Assembly (NCBI GenBank): GCA_938004375.1
Contig: CALKWH010000364.1
Span: 1 to 6,625 of the forward strand
Source: an uncultured Pseudomonadota bacterium
Lineage (GTDB): Bacteria; Myxococcota_A; Polyangia; HGW-17
DNA: 6,625 nucleotides
Direction: 5' to 3'
Part shown: positions 1 through 6,625 of the stretch, piece after piece
How positions within the stretch are numbered: position 1 is the first letter of the stretch
How the letters are laid out: every line of letters starts with the position of its first letter
The notes under the pieces: generated by a model
Seen by the model: the letters and a program-made list of their open reading frames with translations, nothing else
What the model was told of the DNA's origin: nothing
Database searches by the model: none
Program-made: the position numbers and the translations under genes

Positions 1-45
1 CCACCGAGATCTACACTCTTTCCCTACACGACGCTCTTCCGATCT
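1..45 (+). other. Illumina P5/TruSeq adapter remnant (non-genomic)
   Basis: These 45 bases match the 3' part of the Illumina TruSeq universal (P5) adapter. They run from CCACCGAGATCTACAC through CCCTACACGACGC and end exactly at the adapter terminus CTTCCGATCT. This is sequencing-library sequence left on the contig end. Genomic DNA begins at about position 46. Any reading frame that runs through this segment, such as the last residues of the kinase frame (EDRKSVV and beyond), is artificial there. The match is recognised from memory of the adapter sequence. Confidence 0.98.
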
Positions 46-788
46 TCCGGGCGGGCGCGGCCGAGGTTGAAGTCCGGGTGCTCGGTGTCGTTGAGCAGCG
101 GGTTGAACAGCGACATGACCTCGTAGAAGCACACCAGCAGCGAGTACACGTCCGAGCGGCTCTCGCCGAGCCCGCCGTCGCGCAGTTCGGGGGGCATGTA
201 GCCCTTCTTCCCCAGCACGCGCTTGAACGGGATCAGCCGCTCGCCGGCGTGGGAGATGCCGAAGTCGGTGAGCTTGACCTCGCCGGCCCGGGACAGCAGG
301 ATGTTCGACGGCGACAGGTCGCGGTGCACGATGCCGGTGACGTGCTTCTCGGGGATGATCACGTGATGGGCGTAGTGCAGCGCCTGGAGCAGCTCGTAGA
401 GGATGAAGAGGCCCACCGGCAGGGGCATGGAGAAGCGCTTCTTGACCAGCGTCTTGATCAGCACGCGCAGGTCCATGCCTTCGACCCACTCGAGCACGAT
501 GTAGTACCGGCCGCGGTCGGTGAACAGGTCCACCACGCGCACGATGTTGGAGTGGTGGAGCTTGGCGTGGAGATGGGCCTCGGTGAAGAACAACTCCACG
601 AGCGGCTTCTTCTCGGAGAGGTGCGGGAGCAGTTCCTTGATCGCGACGGGGAGCTCCATGCGCAGGGCGCCGAGCTTGGTGCCCTTGTAGACCGCGCCCA
701 TCCCGCCCACCGCGAGGAGCCGGGTCAGGACGTACTGTCCGTCGGCCAGGGTGGTCCCCGGGGGATAGGGTTCGTAGGAGCTCGTCAT
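46..788 (-). CDS. Ser/Thr protein kinase, C-terminally truncated by contig end
   Basis: This is a Hanks-type protein kinase catalytic domain, expected to transfer the ATP gamma-phosphate to Ser/Thr residues of proteins. Numbering from MTSSYEP: a glycine-rich loop LAVGGMGAVYKG (25-36), the beta3 lysine in VAIK (K51), a probable alphaC glutamate E70, the catalytic loop HRDLSPSN (155-162, catalytic D157), DFG (175-177), GYMPPE (196-201, the APE position) and SDVYS (D213). About 247 genuine residues remain; the sequence breaks off in the C-lobe at the adapter, so the end of the domain and any membrane or sensor region are missing. The usual HRDLK lysine is Ser159, and the usual P+1-loop threonine (GT) is Lys194. 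The segment between DFG and PPE has no Thr. The start at 788 is chosen because the kinase fold begins just after it; the longer frame upstream (60 extra residues, Arg/Ser/Pro-rich) overlaps the preceding gene. No clear Shine-Dalgarno precedes it. It starts 10 nt after the stop of the secreted-protein gene, so coupled translation in one operon is likely. Confidence 0.93.
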
Positions 789-798
789 CCAGGGGATA

Positions 799-2649
799 TT
801 AGCGGAATTGTTGGACCTGATACAAGGACGTTGTGATGACCGGCGCATTTTCGGAGGAGGGGTATTCCTCGACCTGGACGAAGGCGGGCGCCCGCTCAAA
901 CGCGAGGAAAAACACCATTTCCTGGACCTCGGCTTTGGAGTTGGCCGCAAAGATGATGCGCGTCTTGCCCTTCTGGAAGCCCCCGGAGAGATCTCTCCAG
1001 CCCAGCCCGTGGAAGTGCATGGGGCAGTGCATCTGGGAGCCCTTGATCCGGCATGCGCCGGGCTTGCCCATCTGGACCATGCCGATGCGGGCGTTCTCGG
1101 CGGTGGTGCCGGTGAGGCTCTGGGAGCGGCCCAGGATCAGCGCCGGTTGGGCGGGCAGGGTGAGCTCGAGGGCCTGGCGGACGTTGGAGGCGGGCTTGAG
1201 GCTCACGCGCAGCAGGTACGGGTAGGTGAGCAGTCCGCTGTCCTGGGGGACGATGCCCAGTTGGCGCAGGTAGTTGGAGGCCGCAGGATAGGTGACCGCC
1301 CTGGGCGTCAGCGGGAGCTTCAGGGGGCCGTCCTGGGGCAGGCCGTCCACCGCGGGGGGCGCGGTCTCGGAAAGGGGGCGCACGGGGGCGCCGGCGCCGG
1401 CCACGGCCTTCCAGGCGACCGCGGTGATCTTTCCGCCGGCGGCCTGGTTGTGGCCGACCTGGGTGACGGGGACGGGGAACGCCATCCACAGGATCAACTG
1501 GCCCTGGCCGGCCTTGTTCGGCGCGGACTGGGCCACGAAGCGCGTGGTGGAGACGAGGCCGGTGAGGTCATACCATCGCGTGCCGTCCACGCGGATGGGG
1601 CAGCCCTTGGTGCCGCGCTTCTGACAGACCGAGAGGTCCCCCAAAAAGGAGCGGAAGTCCTTGGGCGCGTCGGTCCACGAGAAGACGTAGGCCATCGCCG
1701 GGGCCACGGGCAGCGCGAGCTTGAGGGACTTGGCCACGTTCAGGTCGACGCCCTTCACCTGGATCCGCACCCAGTGGTAGGACAGGAGCGACGTGTCCGA
1801 GACGAGCTTGGTGAGCCGGTCCTGGGCCCAGACGTCGGCCAGCGGCTTGGCCAGGGTGGTGGTGGCGAGGACCTGGTAGCCCGTCCAGTTTGCGGCCGTC
1901 TCCGGGGCCGGCAGGGGCGCGGGGGCCGTCGGGGCGGGTGTCGGGGTCACCGGGGTCGGGGTCGGCGTCTCGGGGGCGGGGGCGATCTTGCTCTCGGGCT
2001 CGTTGGGCACGGGCTGGTCCATGGGGTCCGGCGGCAGCACCGGGACGCTGGCGGTGGTGGGCACGTAGGAGGTCACGGTGATGGTGTCGGTGCCGAGTTT
2101 GGCGAAGCCCATGTTGGCGTACGGTAGAGAATAAATCGAAGCGGCAGAGGAGTAGGCCAGCCACAGCACGGTCTTCGCCCGGCCGGTGGTCTTGGCGCGG
2201 GACACCAGCAGCACGTGTTTCTGGGTGACCACCGGCAGCACGTCCACGGCGCCGGCGTTGGCGATCCCCGCCCCCTTGCAGTCGTGCACCTCCGCCTCGG
2301 TGTCCCAGGTGCAGGACTTGAAAGACGAGAAGGCCACCGCGTCGCGGGAGGGCTTGAGATCGCTCTCGGCCTTGATCATGGCCAATTCGGGGAGGTTCTT
2401 GAACAGCAGCACGGTCTCGGAGATCTTCGCCGGGCCGGTGCCGCCGTTGAACTCGATGCGCAGGATCTGGGGATAGGCCAGGATGCGGGCGCCGTAGCCG
2501 GGCAGCTCCATCTCGATGATCTTGGCGAGGTTGCCCTTCTCCACCTTCTTGGCCTCGGGGATGGTCAGGGGCTTCCAGGTCTTGTCTTGGGCGTGGGCGG
2601 GCGCGATCATCCAGGCGGACAGGAACAGGACACTGAGCAGTATTTTCAT
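799..2649 (-). CDS. Secreted three-module Cys-pair protein, unknown function
   Basis: I do not recognise a named family. The 616-residue product starts with a Sec-type signal peptide (MKILLSVLFLSAWMIAPAHA, likely cut after A20, AHA-QD), so it should be exported. The body appears to be three diverged copies of one module, at about residues 50-170, 280-395 and 465-590. Each copy has an early YPQILRI, YHWVRI or YPYLLRV strand. A Cys pair follows 51-57 residues later (C113/C124, C342/C350, C533/C542), and a hydrophobic strand LWLAY, LWMAF or FFLAF ends 40-42 residues after the second Cys. Copies 2 and 3 also share W-x-DL-(T/S)-G, with W 9 residues after the second Cys. The six cysteines suggest one disulfide per module in the periplasm or outside. 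A Pro/Thr/Ala-rich linker (about 205-252) separates modules 1 and 2. The start at 2649 is chosen over the longer frame to 2715 because it places the signal peptide at the N-terminus and follows a GAGGAG site. The kinase gene follows 10 nt after the stop. Wall, polysaccharide or protein binding is possible but unproven. Confidence 0.85.
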   Translation of the reverse strand: MKILLSVLFLSAWMIAPAHAQDKTWKPLTIPEAKKVEKGNLAKIIEMELPGYGARILAYPQILRIEFNGGTGPAKISETVLLFKNLPELAMIKAESDLKPSRDAVAFSSFKSCTWDTEAEVHDCKGAGIANAGAVDVLPVVTQKHVLLVSRAKTTGRAKTVLWLAYSSAASIYSLPYANMGFAKLGTDTITVTSYVPTTASVPVLPPDPMDQPVPNEPESKIAPAPETPTPTPVTPTPAPTAPAPLPAPETAANWTGYQVLATTTLAKPLADVWAQDRLTKLVSDTSLLSYHWVRIQVKGVDLNVAKSLKLALPVAPAMAYVFSWTDAPKDFRSFLGDLSVCQKRGTKGCPIRVDGTRWYDLTGLVSTTRFVAQSAPNKAGQGQLILWMAFPVPVTQVGHNQAAGGKITAVAWKAVAGAGAPVRPLSETAPPAVDGLPQDGPLKLPLTPRAVTYPAASNYLRQLGIVPQDSGLLTYPYLLRVSLKPASNVRQALELTLPAQPALILGRSQSLTGTTAENARIGMVQMGKPGACRIKGSQMHCPMHFHGLGWRDLSGGFQKGKTRIIFAANSKAEVQEMVFFLAFERAPAFVQVEEYPSSENAPVITTSLYQVQQFR

Positions 2650-2653
2650 GGGT

Positions 2654-2659
2654 CTCCTC
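2654..2659 (-). promoter_or_regulatory. Ribosome binding site of the secreted-protein gene
   Basis: On the minus strand GAGGAG lies 4 nt before the ATG at 2649 (GAGGAG-ACCC-ATG). It supports this start over the in-frame ATG at 2715, whose only purine-rich sequence (AGAGG) touches the start codon with no spacing. Confidence 0.7.
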
Positions 2660-2683
2660 GTTCGTACTGGTATTCGAAGTCTG

Positions 2684-2718
2684 GCCATCCTGAAAGACCA
2701 GGATGGCTTGACCATCCT
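2684..2718 (-). promoter_or_regulatory. Leader with two mutually exclusive hairpins
   Basis: On the minus strand three arms alternate: AGGATGG (2718-2712), CCATCCT (2706-2700) and AGGATGG (2691-2685). The middle arm can pair with the first (7-bp stem, loop TCAAG). It can instead pair with the last, where the stem extends to 9 bp (GCCATCCTG with CAGGATGGC, loop GTCTTT). The two cannot form together. The second hairpin ends 34 nt before the start codon of the secreted-protein gene. No T-tract follows, so neither is an intrinsic terminator. This could be an RNA switch in the 5' leader or a set of inverted operator sites for a DNA-binding protein. The pairing is read directly from the sequence; the regulatory role is inference. 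Confidence 0.4.
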
Positions 2719-2761
2719 CTGACGGCGCCGTAACGGAAAAATTTCACCGGCAGCCTCCCAC

Positions 2762-2789
2762 AGGATAGTGGTTTTTCGACAAAGTGCAA
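2762..2789 (-). promoter_or_regulatory. Weak promoter candidate for secreted protein and kinase
   Basis: On the minus strand TTGCAC (2789-2784) and TATCCT (2767-2762) are 16 nt apart. They match the sigma70 -35 and -10 consensus at 3/6 and 4/6 positions, and they lie in the most AT-rich part of the gap. A transcript from here would begin near 2755 and carry a leader of about 105 nt including the alternating hairpins. A sigma54-type reading is also possible: GG (2799-2798), 10 nt, GC (2787-2786) within TTGCA, but the -24 half is poor. The evidence is position and a loose match only. Confidence 0.3.
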
Positions 2790-2791
2790 CC

Positions 2792-2818
2792 GCGGACCCG
2801 AGGGTTGGCGGACCCGAG
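2792..2818 (-). repeat. Tandem 11-bp direct repeat upstream of promoter candidate
   Basis: CTCGGGTCCGC (minus strand) occurs twice without mismatch, at 2818-2808 and 2802-2792, with a 5-nt spacer (16-bp period). The pair lies between the PBP1A stop codon and the promoter candidate, directly upstream of its -35 element. That position suits an activator or response-regulator site. The repeat is certain; the role is inference. Confidence 0.5.
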
Positions 2819-2826
2819 AGCTCGAC

Positions 2827-5235
2827 CTACTCTCCCAGGGCCGGCGGCTTCTCCTTCGGGGGCACGTATTCGTGCTTGACCGCGCGGGCCCGGTTGTCGG
2901 TCACGGGGCGGCCCAGATCACGGTGGCGCTCGTCGGCCCAGGGGATCTCCCGGTGCGGGGCGAGGCGGGCGGCGTCGTACATGAAGCGTCCCCAAAGCGG
3001 GGAGGTGGTGACGAAGGCCGCGTCGCGGTCGCCCAGGGGCCGCTCGTACTTCTCGTCACCCAGCCAGGTCAATACCGCCCAGCGGGAGGAGTACCCCGAG
3101 AACCAGGTGTCCATGGTGTCCGAGGCGGTGCCGGTCTTGCCCGCGGCCGGGAAGCCGATGTCGCGCACGGTCTCGTTGTGGCCGTCGGTGACCACCTTGC
3201 GCAGCAGCGTCGAGGTCTGGAAGGCCGCCCGGGCCGGGATGACCTGCCGTTCGCGGCGCCCTAGGAGGGCGATCATGCGATCGATGCGCTCGCCCGTGGT
3301 GAGCAGCGGGTCCGAAGGGGTGGTGGCGTCCTCGAGGATGTTCCCGGCCGAGTCCCGGATCCGGCGGATCATGACGGGGCGGATCCCGCGGCCGTTGCGG
3401 GCGAAGACGGCGAAGGCCGCGTTGAGCTCGTCCATTCGGGTGCACGACGAGCCCAGGGCCAGGCCCTTGTCGGGGATCACCGGCGTGGTGAAGCCGAAGC
3501 GCTTCACCCAGGCGGCCACTTTCCGTGCGCCCATGGCCTGGAAGACCGTGACCGAGGGCGTGTTGCGCGACCAGACCAGGGCGTGCTCGAGGGTGACCTT
3601 GTAGTTGGCGACCTTGTCCTGCAGCTCGGGGGACAGGGTCTCGCCGTAGTTGAAGTTGGTGATGCGCCACTTCTGCCCGGTGGCGGGATCGGTGATGGCG
3701 TAGGGGATGTCCGTGAGCTGGCGGTCGAAGGTCCAGCCCTCGGCCAGCGCCAGGCTGTAGTAAAACGGCTTGTACGTCGAGCCCGGCTGCCGGCAGCTCT
3801 GGATGGTGCGGTTGAACTTGGTCAGGTCGAAGTCGGTGCCCCCGATCATGGCGACCACGTAACCCGAGCGGTGATCCATGGCGTGGAGTGCCACCTGGAC
3901 CCGCGGGATCTGCTCGAGCCGGTAACGATCCCGGGCGCCGGCCTTGGGGCGGACCCAGACCACGTCGCCCGCGCGCAGCGCTTCGGTGGCCGAGGCGATG
4001 ACCTTGTCGGTGACGCCCTCGGTGGGGTGCGCGGGATAGGCCCAGTTCAGGTCGTCGATGGAGATCACGCCCTCGGGGAGCCCGCCGACCTGCACGTGGG
4101 CCTGCTCCCGCGTGACGCGGGTCACCAGGGCGAGCAGGTCGCGGTCGGGCTCGGGGACGATCCCCCGATAATGGGCGGCCGCCTTCTCGAGAAACCCGGC
4201 GCGCTCCTCCTCGGTCTTCAGGCGCGCCTCGGGGCCGCGCCAACCCTGCCGCTTGTCCTCCCAGCGCGCCAGCTCCTCGACGTTCCTGCGGGCCGTGATC
4301 TGCACGAACGGGCGCACGGTGGTCTCCACGGAGTAGCCCCCGCGGGCGAAGGCGTCGGCGCCCACCCGTGACAGCAGCAGCTGGCGGACGCTCTCGGTGA
4401 AATACGGCGTGCGGGCGTTGAAGTGGTCCTTGCGCGTCGCCAGGACGATGGGGGCCTCCCGGGCCGCGTCGTGCTCGTCGCGGGAGATGAACCCGTGGCG
4501 GTTCATCGCCTCGAGGACCTGCCCGCGGCGGAACCGGGCCAGATCGGGGTTCACGGTGGGGCTGTAGCGCGAGGGCGCCTGGGCCATGCCGGCCAGCAGC
4601 GCGGCCTCGGCGAGGGTCAACTGGTCCAGGTTCTTGTCGAAGTAGTTGCGGGCGGCGGCCTTGACGCCGTAGGCGTTCTTCCCGAGGAAGATCAGGTTCA
4701 GGTAGAGCTCGAGGATCTGCTCCTTGCCCATGGAGCGTTCGAGGCGCAGCGCCCAGATGACCTCACGGAACTTGCGGTCGAAGGTGCGCTCCTCGCCCAG
4801 GAAATACTTGGCCACCTGCTGGGTGATCGTGCTGCCGCCCTGGCGGATGGCGCCTGAGCGCAGGTTGGTCCAGGTGGCGCGGGCCAGGCCGATCAGGTCC
4901 AGCGCCCCGTGGGTGAAGAAGCGCGCGTCCTCGATGCTGATGAACGCGTTGCGGACCAGGGGCGGGATCTCGGCGATGGGCGTCCATTCGCGGCGCTGGC
5001 CGGCGATTTCGGCGAGCATGGAGCCGTCGGCCGCCGTGATGGTGGTGGAGGTGGACACCGAGTCCTTCATGCGCCCGAAGTCGGGCTTCACCGGGACCTG
5101 GCGGGCGTAGGTGCCGAAGACCAGGATGCCGGCGAAGGCGAAGGCCACGCCCACCACGGCGAGCATGAACACGTGCCACAGCACGAGGTGGACGAAAAGG
5201 CTGCGCTCCTTCTGGTTGAGGATGACGACGGGCAT
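2827..5235 (-). CDS. mrcA: Penicillin-binding protein 1A (class A PBP, bifunctional)
   Basis: This class A PBP polymerises lipid II into glycan strands and crosslinks their peptides, anchored in the inner membrane with its catalytic domains in the periplasm. The 802-residue length fits PBP1A (about 750-850). After a short cytoplasmic tail there is one membrane anchor (about 13-41). The GT51 glycosyltransferase domain follows: the catalytic-Glu motif EDARFFTHGALD (E102), GGSTITQQ (133-140), RKFRE (154-158) and KEQILELYLN (171-180). A PBP1A-type OB-like insert (about 320-445, opening DKRQGWRGPE) comes before the transpeptidase domain. That domain has the nucleophile motif STYK (S486-K489), SRN (556-558) and KTGT (700-703). 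All catalytic motifs are intact, so it should be active and bind beta-lactams. The GT motif reads HGALD where HxGxD is more usual. The start at 5235 is the first ATG of the frame and keeps the anchor whole; no strong Shine-Dalgarno is visible. It begins 18 nt after recA, which suggests cotranscription. The symbol follows E. coli usage for PBP1A and is by family only. Confidence 0.96.
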   Translation of the reverse strand: MPVVILNQKERSLFVHLVLWHVFMLAVVGVAFAFAGILVFGTYARQVPVKPDFGRMKDSVSTSTTITAADGSMLAEIAGQRREWTPIAEIPPLVRNAFISIEDARFFTHGALDLIGLARATWTNLRSGAIRQGGSTITQQVAKYFLGEERTFDRKFREVIWALRLERSMGKEQILELYLNLIFLGKNAYGVKAAARNYFDKNLDQLTLAEAALLAGMAQAPSRYSPTVNPDLARFRRGQVLEAMNRHGFISRDEHDAAREAPIVLATRKDHFNARTPYFTESVRQLLLSRVGADAFARGGYSVETTVRPFVQITARRNVEELARWEDKRQGWRGPEARLKTEEERAGFLEKAAAHYRGIVPEPDRDLLALVTRVTREQAHVQVGGLPEGVISIDDLNWAYPAHPTEGVTDKVIASATEALRAGDVVWVRPKAGARDRYRLEQIPRVQVALHAMDHRSGYVVAMIGGTDFDLTKFNRTIQSCRQPGSTYKPFYYSLALAEGWTFDRQLTDIPYAITDPATGQKWRITNFNYGETLSPELQDKVANYKVTLEHALVWSRNTPSVTVFQAMGARKVAAWVKRFGFTTPVIPDKGLALGSSCTRMDELNAAFAVFARNGRGIRPVMIRRIRDSAGNILEDATTPSDPLLTTGERIDRMIALLGRRERQVIPARAAFQTSTLLRKVVTDGHNETVRDIGFPAAGKTGTASDTMDTWFSGYSSRWAVLTWLGDEKYERPLGDRDAAFVTTSPLWGRFMYDAARLAPHREIPWADERHRDLGRPVTDNRARAVKHEYVPPKEKPPALGE

Positions 5236-5253
5236 GGGGGCTGCAGGCGGGGC

Positions 5254-6303
<1,050 letters not shown>

Positions 6304-6306
<3 letters not shown>

Positions 6307-6317
6307 CATGCATCTCC
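6304..6317 (-). promoter_or_regulatory. Stop/start overlap and ribosome binding site for recA
   Basis: On the minus strand GGAG-ATGCATGATG combines the recA Shine-Dalgarno (6317-6314), two consecutive ATGs, and the TGA stop (6308-6306) of the upstream frame. TGA shares one base with the ATG at 6306, or four with the ATG at 6309 (ATGA). Such overlaps usually mark translational coupling. Confidence 0.7.
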
Positions 6318-6625
6318 ATTGTCAGGGGGGTTGGGCGCCTGGGTCGCCTGCGGCGCCTGGGGCGCGGGCCGGTCTGGCCGGCTTTCGCGGTTTTCACGTG
6401 GTGGCCGGTCGCCGGATGCGCCCTTGTCGCGGGGCGGTCGGTTTTCACGGTTCTCGCGGTTTTCGCGATTCTCGCGGGGCGGCCGATTTTCGCGGTTTTC
6501 ACGTGGCGGGCGGTCGCCGGGGGCGCCTTTGTCACGGGGTGGCCGGTTTTCGCGGTTTTCACGAGGGGGCCGGTCGCCGGGGGCGCCTTTGTCACGGGGT
6601 GGCCGGTTTTCGCGGTTTTCACGAG
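6306..6625 (-). CDS. C-terminus of a disordered Arg/Glu/Asn/Pro repeat protein, partial
   Basis: This frame is open from the window edge (first full codon 6623-6621) for 105 codons to TGA at 6308-6306; its start lies outside the window. It encodes 20-residue repeats of the type [13 protein letters not shown] followed by APGDRPP: two copies, a third expanded by extra REN triplets, a partial fourth, then a Pro/Gln/Ala tail ending NPPDNGDA. There is no Leu, Ile, Val, Met, Cys or aromatic residue; about a quarter is Arg and a fifth Pro. It must be disordered and strongly charged. The frame is supported by codon behaviour: the three base differences between the first two 60-bp units all fall in third positions and are silent (Arg-Pro-Pro), whereas in the competing open frame they change Gly-Pro-Leu to Ala-Arg-His. 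The overlap of its stop with the recA start also supports it. Function cannot be assigned from the tail; Arg-rich disordered tails occur on RNA-binding proteins, but that is a guess. Confidence 0.85.
6366..6625 (-). repeat. 60-bp in-frame tandem repeat with nested 9-bp units
   Basis: The sequence repeats with a 60-bp period up to the window edge: 6541-6565 equals 6601-6625 exactly, and 6481-6540 differs from 6541-6600 at 4 of 60 positions. Inside it a 9-bp subunit, CGYGARAAY (coding Arg-Glu-Asn), is itself repeated, four times in a row at about 6439-6477 in a diverged copy. Both periods are multiples of three, so copy-number change keeps the frame. The array runs past the window edge. Confidence 0.9.

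Noticed and set aside
78..836. Plus-strand open frame of 252 codons opposite the kinase
   Set aside because: It is antisense to a clear kinase domain, rich in Val/Gln/His/Gly as expected for the complement of GC-rich codons, and shows no domain.
789..950. N-terminal extension of the kinase upstream of 788
   Set aside because: It overlaps the secreted-protein gene in another frame and encodes Arg/Ser/Pro-rich sequence unlike a kinase N-terminus.
808..2127. Plus-strand open frame of 439 codons opposite the secreted protein
   Set aside because: The Gly/Arg/His-rich composition is typical of antisense frames in high-GC DNA. The opposite strand has a signal peptide, ribosome binding site and repeated modules.
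2650..2715. N-terminal extension of the secreted protein (MVKPSWSFRMARL...)
   Set aside because: It would put 22 Arg-rich residues before a good signal peptide, and no correctly spaced ribosome binding site precedes the ATG at 2715.
2722..2731. 10-bp palindrome ACGGCGCCGT in the intergenic region
   Set aside because: It is perfect but all-GC in its core, so it is expected fairly often in GC-rich DNA; no partner site or T-tract supports an operator or terminator.
3056..4371. Long open frames on both strands inside the PBP1A gene (3056-4243 minus, 3583-4371 plus)
   Set aside because: They overlap the intact GT/TP domains of PBP1A in other frames, and their products are Arg/Gly/Pro/His-rich without motifs.
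6366..6625. Possible CRISPR array, because of regular repeats at the window edge
   Set aside because: Units are contiguous and near identical over the whole 60 bp with no unique spacers, and they are coding.

Overview
The window is GC-rich, and every gene I can support lies on the minus strand. It looks like a contig end from a deltaproteobacterium-like (Myxococcota-type) genome. The basis is the high GC, a Ser/Thr kinase with the HRDLSPSN catalytic loop common in that group, a class A PBP1A, and a standard proteobacterial-type RecA. This placement is inference; the sequence names no species. The first 45 bases are not genomic: they match the Illumina P5/TruSeq universal adapter, so real sequence starts at about position 46 and the kinase is cut there.

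In transcription order (high to low coordinates) the layout is as follows. (1) The C-terminal 105 codons of a low-complexity, Arg/Glu/Asn/Pro-rich protein built from 20-residue (60-bp) repeats. Its stop codon overlaps the recA start. (2) recA, complete. (3) A bifunctional penicillin-binding protein 1A, complete, 18 nt after recA. (4) A 177-nt intergenic region with a tandem 11-bp direct repeat, a weak promoter candidate, and a leader with three alternating complementary arms that can form two mutually exclusive hairpins. (5) A secreted 616-residue protein of unknown function, which I read as three diverged copies of one Cys-pair module. (6) A Ser/Thr protein kinase starting 10 nt downstream and truncated by the contig end.

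There are probably two transcription units. The repeat protein, recA and PBP1A are tightly packed and likely cotranscribed. The secreted three-module protein and the kinase form a second unit behind the 177-nt gap. Recombinase and wall polymerase are housekeeping functions. The secreted protein plus kinase pair is the least explained part of the window and may be a small envelope signalling unit, but nothing here proves that. I see no tRNA, rRNA, CRISPR, insertion sequence or phage gene.
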